Shown: one piece after another, positions 15,003-22,638 of the stretch
How positions within the stretch are numbered: the stretch's first letter is position 1
Layout of the letters: each line of letters starts with the position of its first letter
From: DATMER01 sp963741305
GTDB lineage: Bacteria; Acidobacteriota; Thermoanaerobaculia; Multivoradales; UBA5704
Reading direction: 5' to 3'
Length of the DNA: 64,000 bases
Assembly: GCA_963741305.1 (NCBI GenBank)
Contig: CAVUHL010000003.1
Span: forward strand, 5,022,001 to 5,086,000
The notes under the pieces: model-generated
The model's input: only the letters and a program-made list of their open reading frames with translations
Told to the model about the DNA's origin: nothing
Database searches by the model: none
Position numbers and translations under genes: made by a program

Positions 15003-15872
15003 CTACCTCTCGATGGGCACACCCACGAGGTTGCCCCACTCAGTCCAGCTCCCATCATAATTCCGCACCTTCGGGTAACCCAGGAGGTGGGTGAGCACGA
15101 ACCAGGTGTGGCTGCTGCGCTCGCCGATCCGGCAGTAGACGATCACGTCGTCATCCTGCTTGAGCTTCGCCTCGCCCTCGTAGAGGCCGCGCAGCTCCTC
15201 GGCGGTCTTGAAAGTGCCGTCGTCCGGGTTGATCGCCCGGGCCCAGGGGATGTTGGCCGCGCCCGGGATGTGCCCGCCGCGCAGCGCTCCCTCGTTGGGG
15301 TACTCGGGCATGTGCAGCTTCTTGCCGGTGTACTCGTCCGGGCTGCGGACGTCGATCAGGCTGCCCTTGGAGTCCAGGTGCTTGAGCACCTCGTCGCGGA
15401 AGGCGCGGATCTTCTTGTCGTCGCGCTCGCGTGCCTGGTAGCCGGTCTCCGGGTAGGTGGGCACGTCCGTGGTCATGGGCCGTCCCTCCTTGACCCACTT
15501 GATGCGGCCGCCGTCCATGATCTTGGCGTTTTCGTGCCCGAAAAGGCGGAACACCCAGAGGGCATAGGTCGCCCACCAGTTGTTCTTGTCCCCGTAGAGG
15601 ACGATGGTCGTATCCGGCTGCACGCCGATCCGGCGCATCAGGGTCTGAAACCCGTCGCTCCCCAGGTAGTCGCGGCGCAGCGGATCGTTCAGGTCGCGCG
15701 TCCAGTCCACCTCCACCGCGCCGGGGATGTGGCCGCTCGGGTAGAGCAGCGGGTCCTCGTTGGACTCCACCAGGCGTACGGCGGGATCGTTCAGGTGCTC
15801 GGCCACCCAGTCCGTCGAGACCAGGGCGTCCGGTCGGCTGTATCCACGGCTTTCGATTTCGCTCACGGTCAT
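15003..15872 (-). CDS. Thiosulfate sulfurtransferase (two-domain rhodanese)
   Basis: The 289-residue protein has two rhodanese domains. In the N-terminal one the catalytic position is occupied by Asp (VLYGDKNNWWA), so it is structural. The C-terminal one has the active loop VYCRIGERSSHTW with Cys247, the CRxGxR type linked to thiosulfate as sulfur donor. It transfers sulfane sulfur to cyanide in vitro and to thiol acceptors in the cell. Coupling to sufE suggests the acceptor may be SufE. The start at 15872 follows GAGGCATG-type spacing. A signal peptide is absent, so it acts in the cytosol. Confidence 0.9.
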   Translation of the reverse strand: MTVSEIESRGYSRPDALVSTDWVAEHLNDPAVRLVESNEDPLLYPSGHIPGAVEVDWTRDLNDPLRRDYLGSDGFQTLMRRIGVQPDTTIVLYGDKNNWWATYALWVFRLFGHENAKIMDGGRIKWVKEGRPMTTDVPTYPETGYQARERDDKKIRAFRDEVLKHLDSKGSLIDVRSPDEYTGKKLHMPEYPNEGALRGGHIPGAANIPWARAINPDDGTFKTAEELRGLYEGEAKLKQDDDVIVYCRIGERSSHTWFVLTHLLGYPKVRNYDGSWTEWGNLVGVPIER

Positions 15873-16137
15873 GCCTCCTCACATTTGTGACCAACGATAT
15901 CATGATCAACTCGCCGCACGGGAAGAGACAGAGGCCGTTTTGCCGCCGCGAAATTTGCTCCCGCTCGCTCCATCCCCATCATTGCCCACGATTTGACCGG
16001 ACCCGCTCACTTAGTGAGCAAGTTCCAGTCTTGCGCACGCCTGGGGAAGGGCTACGATTGTTCCAGATCGCTTCATTCTATTGACCCGGCGAGACCGGAA
16101 GCCGTGGTGGCCCGGAGACTGCCGGGAAGGAGGTCAC

Positions 16138-16425
16138 ATGGCTGGCAAGACCTGTCGCACCGTCGTTTGTACCCTGGCCGTTGCCCTGCTGCTCCCGCTG
16201 GCGGGCGCTTCTGCCGCCCCTGTCCGCACCAGGGAGGCCACCGCTCCCGGAATTCAGCTCCCCGGCTGGAGCCGCATCGTGCGGAGCTTCGACGGGTGGC
16301 TGGAACGGTTCCTGCCGGCGTTCGAACGGAACGGCGTCATCCCGCCTCCGGCCTATCAGGGGTGGAACGATCCTGCCGGGCATGAGGGCAGCGGACTGGA
16401 CCCGCACGGCAAGCCCAAGCCCTGA
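16138..16425 (+). CDS. Secreted mini-protein with GxEGxxLDPxG tail
   Basis: The 95-residue product has a signal peptide (VVCTLAVALLLPLAGASAAP), leaving about 67 mature residues rich in Pro, Trp and Arg and ending GHEGSGLDPHGKPKP. The ATG at 16138 has GGAAGGAGG seven bases upstream, which decides the start over a TTG at 16081. It is followed 78 bases later by an HC2/TPR gene. A second mini-protein at 45569 has the same tail pattern (GDEGWLVDPNG) and the same kind of neighbour. I know of no function. Candidates are an exported signal, a lipid-free envelope protein, or a modified peptide. Confidence 0.7.
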   Translation: MAGKTCRTVVCTLAVALLLPLAGASAAPVRTREATAPGIQLPGWSRIVRSFDGWLERFLPAFERNGVIPPPAYQGWNDPAGHEGSGLDPHGKPKP

Positions 16426-16503
16426 CCGGCGCCGCGACTTGCCACGACCATTGAATGGGTGTATGACTTTATCTCAGTATCAAGGAGAGCAGGAGAGTCA
16501 ACC

Positions 16504-17850
16504 ATGACCGAGAGGCATCCCGACCTCGAGACGCTCGCGCGCTTCCTGGACGACGAGCTGCCAGAGGAGCAGAGCCGCAGTCTCCAGCGGCACATCTTCA
16601 CCTGCCCGGGTTGCGAAGAGCGCCTGATCGGGATCCTGCCGGTCGCGGCCGGCGGAGGCGACGGCGGGGATGCCGGCGCCTCCGGATACCTCGACCGGTT
16701 CCGCCAAGTGCTGCAAGAGGGCGAGCAGCGGCGGGCGCTGCTCGCCCGCGAGCGCAAGGAGGCAGCCCGGCTCTGGCGCGAGGTCCGCAGCCTGGACCTC
16801 GCCGCCCGTCGCGAGCTGGTCTGGGACGACTCCCGCTTCCAGAGCTGGGGCTTCTTCGAGCTGCTCCTGGACAAGGCGCGCTTGATGGTCCTCGAAGACC
16901 CGGGCAAGGCCGAGGAGATGATCCGCCTCGCCCTGGACGTGACCGAGCACCTGGATCCGGCCCACTACGGCCCCGGCTCCGTGGAATCCGCCAAGGCACG
17001 CGTCTGGGCCAGCCGGGGCAACGCCCTCCGCATCCTCGCCGACTTCCGCCAGGCCGAACAGGCATTCCGCAAGGCGGAAACCCACCTCGCCGCCGGCTGG
17101 CTCGACCCGCTGGACGAGGCCCTGCTCCTCGAGTACAAAGCCTCGCTGCGGCGTGCTCAGCGCCGCTTCGGCGAGGCCCTGGAAATGCTGGATTCCGCCA
17201 TCTCCCTCTACCGCGAGGTCAACGAGCCCCAAGGCCAGGGCCGCGCCCTGATGGGCAAGGGCCTGGTCCTGCGCTACGCCGACGATCCCGAGGCGGCGAG
17301 CAACTGCTTCCGCGAAAGCCTCTTCCTGCTCGACGGCAACGAGGAGCCCCGGTTGCTCGCCCTGAGCCAGGTCAACCTCCTCGGCTGCCTGGTCGACAGC
17401 GGCCGGGCCGAGGAGGCAGCGGCGCTGATCCCGGAGTCGTTCAAGCTCATCGAGGAGGTCGGCAAGCGCACCGACTTCCTGCGCCTGCGCTGGATCGAGG
17501 GGCTCGCCGCGGTGAGCCTGGGCCGGCCCGAGCAGGCCGAGCAGATCTTCCTCGAGCTCGTCGACGCCTTCACCGAGGACCGTCTCGCCTACGACGTGGC
17601 GCTGGTCTCCCTGGAGCTCTCCGCCGTCTACGCCCGCCAGGGCCGGACCACGGACGTCAAGCGCCTGGCCTCCAAGATGCTGCCGATCTTCCAGTCCTGC
17701 GAAGTGCACCGCGAGGCCATCGCCGCCCTGATCTTCTTCCAGAAGGCGGCGGAGACGGAGGAGCTCAGCGTCGGTCTCGTGGAGGAGGTCACCACCTTCC
17801 TCCAGCGCGTGCGGACGAATCCGAGCCTGCGCTTCCGCGAAATCAACTGA
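16504..17850 (+). CDS. Soluble HC2 zinc-finger/TPR protein
   Basis: The 448-residue protein begins with an anti-sigma-type zinc-binding module, LARFLDDELPEEQSRSLQRH then IFTCPGC (HxxxCxxC, residues about 33-40). The rest is helical TPR-like repeats from about residue 75 to the end (for example ANQLNLLGCL-type helices around residue 290). No membrane helix is present, unlike classical ZAS anti-sigma factors, so it should be cytosolic. The start at 16504 follows AGGAGAGTCAACC. No sigma factor is adjacent, so its partner is unknown. It is paired with the secreted mini-protein upstream, as its relative at 45799 is. It converges on the DUF892 gene with a shared terminator hairpin between. Confidence 0.75.
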   Translation: MTERHPDLETLARFLDDELPEEQSRSLQRHIFTCPGCEERLIGILPVAAGGGDGGDAGASGYLDRFRQVLQEGEQRRALLARERKEAARLWREVRSLDLAARRELVWDDSRFQSWGFFELLLDKARLMVLEDPGKAEEMIRLALDVTEHLDPAHYGPGSVESAKARVWASRGNALRILADFRQAEQAFRKAETHLAAGWLDPLDEALLLEYKASLRRAQRRFGEALEMLDSAISLYREVNEPQGQGRALMGKGLVLRYADDPEAASNCFRESLFLLDGNEEPRLLALSQVNLLGCLVDSGRAEEAAALIPESFKLIEEVGKRTDFLRLRWIEGLAAVSLGRPEQAEQIFLELVDAFTEDRLAYDVALVSLELSAVYARQGRTTDVKRLASKMLPIFQSCEVHREAIAALIFFQKAAETEELSVGLVEEVTTFLQRVRTNPSLRFREIN

Positions 17851-17859
17851 AAAGAAGAA

Positions 17860-17883
17860 GGGCCCGGTCGTACGGCCGGGCCC
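17860..17883. terminator. Bidirectional intrinsic terminator
   Basis: GGGCCCGG (17860-17867) pairs with CCGGGCCC (17876-17883) over an eight-base loop. An A-rich stretch on the left (about 17850-17859) gives minus-strand transcripts a U-rich tail, and CTCTTC on the right serves the plus strand less well. It lies between convergent genes. Confidence 0.7.
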
Positions 17884-17908
17884 CTCTTCGCTCTGGCGTT
17901 GCCTTCCT

Positions 17909-18448
17909 TTAGAAGCGGGTCGTACCGCCCGTGTTGGGCGTGAACCCGGCGCCGGCTCCAACCGTGGACTCCGTGCCCAGGTACATGTTGACCAGCATGG
18001 GGAGGTTGCTCTCCAGCCAGCGGGCCATCTCCTCCTCCTCGCGGAGGATCTGCTCGCACACCCGCACGACCTCGGTCTCGCCGAGGGCCTGGCCGGCCGC
18101 GATGAGGGCGCGGTAGCAGGCGATCTCGAAGTGCTCGGTCGAGTAGTCGGCGAGGGCGTTCTTGACCAACTCGTCCGGGGCAGCGCCCGTGGACATGCCG
18201 GAGAAGAAGCCGCCGATGGTGCCCATCGTGGTCTTCACGGCCGAGGTCGTGCCGCCGAGGCGCTCGACGAGCATGTTGACCTGGTCCGCCTGCCGCCGGG
18301 TCTGCTCCAGGTGCGCCCGCAGGCGGGTCTGGACCTCCGGGAACTTCTCGGCATCCTTCACATGGTTCTCGAGCACCGGGATGATGCCCTTTTCCATGGC
18401 ATAAGCGTCGTTGAGCCATCCGATCAGAGTGTCTCTGCGGTCCTTCAT
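17909..18448 (-). CDS. DUF892 (YciE-type) ferritin-like protein
   Basis: The 179-residue four-helix protein has the DUF892 start LIGWLNDAYAMEKGIIPVLE and paired Glu/His helices (ADYSTEHFEIACYRALI, REEEEMARWLESNLP). These place metal-ligand residues as in the ferritin-like superfamily. Family members are induced by osmotic or stationary-phase stress, and the role is presumed to be iron or oxidative-stress related. The start at 18448 has GGAAGGAG upstream; an earlier in-frame start at 18547 would add an unrelated Arg-rich lead. It is downstream of the HPF-cold-shock gene on the same strand, separated by a large hairpin. Confidence 0.85.
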   Translation of the reverse strand: MKDRRDTLIGWLNDAYAMEKGIIPVLENHVKDAEKFPEVQTRLRAHLEQTRRQADQVNMLVERLGGTTSAVKTTMGTIGGFFSGMSTGAAPDELVKNALADYSTEHFEIACYRALIAAGQALGETEVVRVCEQILREEEEMARWLESNLPMLVNMYLGTESTVGAGAGFTPNTGGTTRF

Positions 18449-18504
18449 ACTGGGTACTCCTTCCAAAGTTGTAGTTCTGATGAAGGGGAGATGCCGTGGT
18501 ACGC

Positions 18505-18544
18505 CCCGGCACCCGGGTTCAGGCAGTGCAACCCGTGTGCCGGG
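18505..18544 (-). promoter_or_regulatory. Stable hairpin between hpf and DUF892 genes
   Basis: CCCGGCACCCGGGTT (18505-18519) pairs with AACCCGTGTGCCGGG (18530-18544) with one mismatch and a ten-base loop. It begins 10 bases after the hpf stop, reading leftward. With no U-tract it may be a terminator, processing site or mRNA-stability element. Confidence 0.4.
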
Positions 18545-18553
18545 CATGCAGTT

Positions 18554-19090
18554 TCAGTCCGACTTGCCGACCAGGCTGACCGTGCTGGCCTGCGGGCCCT
18601 CGATCCCCTGCTCTTCGGCGAAACGGACCTCCGAGCCGACCGCTAGGGTGTCGAAGCCTTCGAGCACGGCATTGCGATGGAAATAGATCTCGCGGCCGTC
18701 GGGGGCTTCGAGGAAGCCGAAGCCCTCCTCCGGGAACAGGCGGATCACCCGGCCCTGGGGAGGAACGGCGGGGGTCTTCACCTCGCCCCGGCGGCGCTGC
18801 GAGAACTCCTCGACCTGCCGCTCGGCAGCGTCGAAAGCGTCCCGGATGGCGGTGTTGAGGTCCTCCGCCTCCTTGTTGGCGACCAGCTCGGAGCCGGGGA
18901 CCGTGATGTCCAGGCGCACCCGGTAGGGACCGCCTTCGTTGTGATGGTTGCTGGGCCGCTCGACGGCGATGCGGCAGCTGGTGATCCTGTCGTAATACCG
19001 TTCCAGCTTGGTGGCTCGCTTCCGCAAATCGGCTTCCAGTGCCGGTGAGAGAGTGATCCGTCGAGTCGAAAGCTCCAGGGGAACCTGCAT
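18554..19090 (-). CDS. Ribosome hibernation factor-like domain fused to cold-shock domain
   Basis: The 178-residue protein has residues 1-105 resembling HPF/RaiA (LELSTRRITLSPALEADLRK, then RVRLDITVPGSELVANKEA and DAAERQVEEFSQRR). HPF/RaiA proteins bind the 30S subunit and silence ribosomes. Residues about 110-175 form a cold-shock OB-fold, GRVIRLFPEEGFGFLEAPDG then REIYFHRNAVL, with the RNP1-like GFGFL and an RNP2-like IYFHR. The start at 19090 follows GGAGGTGTGAGAC. The fusion would join ribosome binding to single-strand RNA binding. Stress or stationary-phase use is inferred from both domains and from the DUF892 neighbour. Confidence 0.82.
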   Translation of the reverse strand: MQVPLELSTRRITLSPALEADLRKRATKLERYYDRITSCRIAVERPSNHHNEGGPYRVRLDITVPGSELVANKEAEDLNTAIRDAFDAAERQVEEFSQRRRGEVKTPAVPPQGRVIRLFPEEGFGFLEAPDGREIYFHRNAVLEGFDTLAVGSEVRFAEEQGIEGPQASTVSLVGKSD

Positions 19091-19305
19091 GTCTCACACC
19101 TCCTTGCATCCAGGGCCGGCCACTTGCCGGCCGATCCCAGGATAGCGGCGCAAAGCCCGTGCCAGCGACTCGGGGAAGTCTTCCGCGTCTTGCGGATGAG
19201 TTCCGCGACGGCACTACCTGGGATATCCTCCCGCCGGAACTTCTTCCGATCCGAGGATCGTGCGTCCATGCTAGAATCGTTCTCGCCCTGTACAAGGGAG
19301 TTGCC

Positions 19306-19869
19306 ATGGCCGTTTCAGACCCAGTCCGCCGCAAGCTCACCTACGAGGACTACCTGCTTTTCCCGGAAGACGGGAACCGCCACGAGATCCTCGATGGGGA
19401 GCACTACGTGACGGCGGCCCCATACCCCAGGCATCAGAGCGTCGTCGTCCAACTGACTTGGTGGATCGAGTCGCACCTCCGTCAGCATCGGCGAGGCCGA
19501 CTCTACGTGGCTCCGATTGACGTCCTGCTGGACAGGCACGACATCGTCCAGCCGGATCTCCTGTTCATCTCCAACGCGAGCATGAAGATCCTCACGGAGA
19601 AGAACGTCCAGGGGGCCCCGGACCTGGTCATCGAAGTCCTATCCGATTCGACGCGGAAGCGGGACGAGGGCATCAAGCTGGAGCGCTACGAGCTGCTCGG
19701 CGTCCAGGAGTACTGGGTGGTCGATCCGAAACGCAACGAGGCCCGCATCTACCGCAAGTCGGCGGAGCGCCTCCAGAAGGTCGCGGAGCTCAAGGCCGCG
19801 GCGCGGGATCTCCTGACCAGCCCGTACTTTCCAGGACTGGAGATCCCTCTCTTCGAAATTTTTCTGTAA
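19306..19869 (+). CDS. Uma2-family PD-(D/E)XK nuclease-fold protein
   Basis: The 187-residue product belongs to the Uma2/DUF820 group of restriction-endonuclease-like proteins. The visible core includes LTYEDYLLFPEDGNRHEILD, then DIVQPDLLFIS and APDLVIEVLSDSTRKRDEGI. The last places Asp and Glu with a downstream Lys as in PD-(D/E)XK active sites. ALVEYWVVDP-type sequence is present as VQEYWVVDPKRNEARIY. The biological role of this large family is not settled; many copies occur in cyanobacteria and Acidobacteriota. I chose the ATG at 19306 because AAGGGAG precedes it. A C-rich palindromic repeat begins immediately after the stop. Confidence 0.85.
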   Translation: MAVSDPVRRKLTYEDYLLFPEDGNRHEILDGEHYVTAAPYPRHQSVVVQLTWWIESHLRQHRRGRLYVAPIDVLLDRHDIVQPDLLFISNASMKILTEKNVQGAPDLVIEVLSDSTRKRDEGIKLERYELLGVQEYWVVDPKRNEARIYRKSAERLQKVAELKAAARDLLTSPYFPGLEIPLFEIFL

Positions 19870-19872
19870 ATA

Positions 19873-19924
19873 TTGATCCCGTTCCCCCTCTCCCCAGCCC
19901 TCTCCCCCGTGCCGGGGGAGAGGG
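19873..19924. repeat. C-rich palindromic interspersed repeat, copy 1
   Basis: TTGATCCCG-type lead, a C-rich run, then CCCTCTCCCCC (19898-19908) pairing with GGGGGAGAGGG (19914-19924). It matches copies at 28557-28608 (opposite orientation) and 62818-62872. Each copy follows a gene stop within a few dozen bases. Confidence 0.75.
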
Positions 19925-19952
19925 AGCTTGAGGGTCGCCTGATGTGAATCAA

Positions 19953-20852
19953 TCAGTGCGCGAGGCCGGCGTACTTCTTCTCCCCCGCCTCGACCCTGAG
20001 GGCCAGCCGGTTCTGCGAGGGCGGCAGCGGGCAGGTGGCGAAGGCCGTGAAGGCGCAGGGCGGGTTGTAGGCCTGGTTGAAATCTACGAAGACCTTGCCG
20101 TCCTTGACCGGACCGGTCTCCAGGAAACGGCCGGCGCCGTAGGTCTCCTTGCCGTTGGTCTGGTCGGCGAAGATTAAGGACAGCCCCTCTTTCGGGTCGC
20201 CCAAGGCGTCCAGACGATAGGTATTCCCCTGCCAGTCGAAGACCACCGCGCCGGGCGCGGGCGTTTCGGTCACCTGGCCGAGGATGTTTGGGATGCTGAT
20301 CGTCTTGGGCGGATCGTAGGGCTCGAAGCGGGCCTCGACCCGCCAGGCCGGCTGGATCGGATAGGTCTCCAGGTCGTGGAAGGCGGCGAGCGCCTCGCTC
20401 TTCGTGTCCTTGACCCGCACGCCCACCATGTCGCCCCTCTGGATGACGTGAAAGCTCACCGTACCCATCTGCAGCACGGTGGGCTCGCCCTTGATGTCGG
20501 AGACCAGAGGGATCAGCTTTCCGGCCTTCACTGGCTTGCCGCCGCTGGTCATCTTCACCCCCGGCTCCAACCGCATGGAGACCTTGTCCCCCTTGCGCAC
20601 GAGCACGCCGGCCAGCTTCGGGGACTTGCCCTCGGGCAGCACCACCTTGGCTTCCGGATCGCTGCCGAAACGGTTCTCCCCCTGGTCGAGCCAGGCCAGG
20701 CCGACCAGCGTGAACCAGCCGTCCTCCTTCTTGAGGTCTTCGACGCGCTCCTTGCGGAAGGTCTCGACCTCCTGACGCCAAGCCGTATCTTCCGCAAGAA
20801 CGGGGAGCGCCAGGGCAAATATCAGAGCAAGCACGGTGAAGCTGCGGTTCAT
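19953..20852 (-). CDS. DUF1684 secreted protein
   Basis: The 299-residue protein has a signal peptide (FTVLALIFALALPVLAED). The DUF1684 region follows: WRQEVETFRKERVEDLKKED, GWFTLVGLAWLDQGENRFGS, and near the end DFNQAYNPPCAFTAFATCPL then PPSQNRL. The N-terminal GWFTLVGLxWL block and the C-terminal NPPCAF block are characteristic of the family. The function is not established. The start at 20852 follows AAGGAGAC. The gene is divergent from the DCC-family redox gene across 67 bases. The mature protein is probably periplasmic or envelope-associated. Confidence 0.85.
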   Translation of the reverse strand: MNRSFTVLALIFALALPVLAEDTAWRQEVETFRKERVEDLKKEDGWFTLVGLAWLDQGENRFGSDPEAKVVLPEGKSPKLAGVLVRKGDKVSMRLEPGVKMTSGGKPVKAGKLIPLVSDIKGEPTVLQMGTVSFHVIQRGDMVGVRVKDTKSEALAAFHDLETYPIQPAWRVEARFEPYDPPKTISIPNILGQVTETPAPGAVVFDWQGNTYRLDALGDPKEGLSLIFADQTNGKETYGAGRFLETGPVKDGKVFVDFNQAYNPPCAFTAFATCPLPPSQNRLALRVEAGEKKYAGLAH

Positions 20853-20919
20853 GAATGTCTCCTTACGAGGGGAAAACCAGGCCTGTCCCGCGGTTGTTCC
20901 CCCTCGCGTATTATCTCCA

Positions 20920-21648
20920 ATGGCCATGACGAGCAAAATTCTGGTCTATGACGGCGATTGCCCCATGTGCGACGCAGGCAGCGCGCTGGCGCTCCGGGTG
21001 TTGCGCCTGCCGGAGGAGCGACGCAGGCCCTTCCAGTCGTTCGAGGGGGAGATGGCCGGCCGGCTCCTCGCCGCGGGCATGCAGGACGAGATGGCGGTGA
21101 TCGACCCGGCCTCCGGGGAGATCCGGACGGGGATCCCTGGCATCCTGGGGCTCCTCCATGAGACCCGCGCCGGCTGGGTGGCGCGTCTCCTGGACCGGCC
21201 GTGGCTCCATCCGGCCCTCTCCGCCGCCTATCACCTCATAGCCTACAACCGGAGGACGATAGCTCCTCCGAAGCGAAAACCGGCGTTCGTCTGCGCCTGC
21301 GACCCCGAGTACCGCCCCGGCTGGCTGCTCGCCCTGATCGCCCTCCTGCTTGGCTTCACCCTCGCGATGGCCGCCCTGTTCGGCGCGGTGGTGCTGATCG
21401 CCGCCGGCTCGGCATGGGTCCTCCTGTTCCTGGCGGCGCTCGCCTTCCCGCGCGAGACCCGGCTGCCCTTTCTGGGGCATCTCGGCATGGTCATGGCCGG
21501 CGGCCTTCTGGTCCTCATCCCCTCCATGCTCCTGGCTCCTCTCCTGGAGGGGAAGTGGATGGCCGGCGCCTTTCTCCTCTCGGCCGCGGCAAGCCTTCTC
21601 CTCATGCTGCGCAGCCTCCGGCGCCGCTTGGCGTACTTGCGGCCGTAA
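20920..21648 (+). CDS. DCC-family (DUF393) thiol-disulfide oxidoreductase-like membrane protein
   Basis: The N-terminal 120 residues form a thioredoxin-like DCC domain with YDGDCPMCDAG (Cys14 and Cys17, the CPxC motif). After a linker, residues about 140-235 hold four predicted membrane helices (GWLLALIALLLGFTLAMAAL and others), an addition to the usual soluble DCC protein. ATGs at 20920 and 20926 are in frame; either could be used. It lies upstream of an ABC export operon but is separated by 58 bases, so co-transcription is possible. The redox substrate is unknown. Confidence 0.75.
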   Translation: MAMTSKILVYDGDCPMCDAGSALALRVLRLPEERRRPFQSFEGEMAGRLLAAGMQDEMAVIDPASGEIRTGIPGILGLLHETRAGWVARLLDRPWLHPALSAAYHLIAYNRRTIAPPKRKPAFVCACDPEYRPGWLLALIALLLGFTLAMAALFGAVVLIAAGSAWVLLFLAALAFPRETRLPFLGHLGMVMAGGLLVLIPSMLLAPLLEGKWMAGAFLLSAAASLLLMLRSLRRRLAYLRP

Positions 21649-21706
21649 CCTCGACCCCCGTTTCTCCGTATTGCTCGGTGAGCGCCTCGAGAAAGGACCC
21701 TAGTGC

Positions 21707-22621
21707 ATGCTGAAGATCCGTGATCTCGTGAAAGTCTATCCGGGCCCGGTGACGGCCCTCCAGGGCATCAGCCTCGACGTGCCGGCGGGGATGTTCGGCC
21801 TGCTCGGCCCGAACGGCGCGGGCAAGACGACGTTGATGCGGATCCTCGCGGGCCTGCTGGAGCCCACTTCCGGCAAGGTCTCGCTGGACGACACCGACGT
21901 GCTGGAGAAGCCCGAGTGGCTCTGGGAGCGGCTCGGCTACCTGCCCCAGGACTTCGGCTTCTACCCCCACCTGACCGGCGAGCAGATGCTCACCTACCTG
22001 CTGGAGCTCAAGGGGGTCGAGGCCCCGGGCGGGCTCAAGAAGCTCGCGGCCGAGCTGCTCGACCGGGTCAACCTGACCTACGCCGCGAAGAGGAAGGTCC
22101 GCGCCTACTCGGGCGGCATGCGCCAGCGCCTCGGCATCGCCCAGGCGATCGCGGGCGATCCCCGCCTGATCATCGTGGACGAGCCCACGGCCGGCCTCGA
22201 TCCCGAGGAACGCCTCCGCTTCTACCGCCTCCTGGCCGAGCTGGCCGCCGACCGCATCGTCCTCCTCTCGACCCACATCGTCGAGGACGTGGCCGTGCTC
22301 TGCCCCCGGTTCGCGGTCATCAGGAAAGGCCGCCTGGTGGCCCAGACCTCGCCCAGCGAAGCCCGCGCGGCCATCACCGGCAGGATCTTCGAAGGGCGCG
22401 TCGCCGCCGAGGAGCTCGATGAGATCCGGCAGCGCCTGCGCGTCACCCAGGCCATCCTCGTCGAGGGCAAGAACCGGGTGCGGATCTACGAGCCCGCGGG
22501 CCAGGCGCCGGCCGGGTTCGAGCCGATCCCCGCCACCCTGGAGGACGCCTACCTCCTGCTCATGCAGGACCAGGTGCTCTCGCCCCGCGAAGAAGCGCCG
22601 CTCCAAGCCATCAACGGTTGA
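21707..22621 (+). CDS. ABC transporter ATP-binding protein
   Basis: The 304-residue nucleotide-binding subunit has all expected motifs: Walker A GPNGAGKTT (about residues 37-45), signature YSGGMRQRLGIAQ, Walker B LIIVDEPTAGLD, and the switch histidine in STHIVEDV. The C-terminal 80 residues after the ATPase core are a family-specific extension. It is of the DrrA/CcmA-like export class, pairing with an ABC-2 permease. The next gene, 17 bases downstream, is such a permease fused to a peptidase but interrupted by a stop. If the partner is non-functional this subunit may be orphaned. Confidence 0.93.
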   Translation: MLKIRDLVKVYPGPVTALQGISLDVPAGMFGLLGPNGAGKTTLMRILAGLLEPTSGKVSLDDTDVLEKPEWLWERLGYLPQDFGFYPHLTGEQMLTYLLELKGVEAPGGLKKLAAELLDRVNLTYAAKRKVRAYSGGMRQRLGIAQAIAGDPRLIIVDEPTAGLDPEERLRFYRLLAELAADRIVLLSTHIVEDVAVLCPRFAVIRKGRLVAQTSPSEARAAITGRIFEGRVAAEELDEIRQRLRVTQAILVEGKNRVRIYEPAGQAPAGFEPIPATLEDAYLLLMQDQVLSPREEAPLQAING

Positions 22622-22638
22622 GCCCATCGATTGATCCC

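Noticed and set aside
16081..16137. TTG start at 16081 extending the secreted mini-protein
   Set aside because: It would put 19 Arg/Gly-rich residues before the signal peptide, while the ATG at 16138 has a strong ribosome site.
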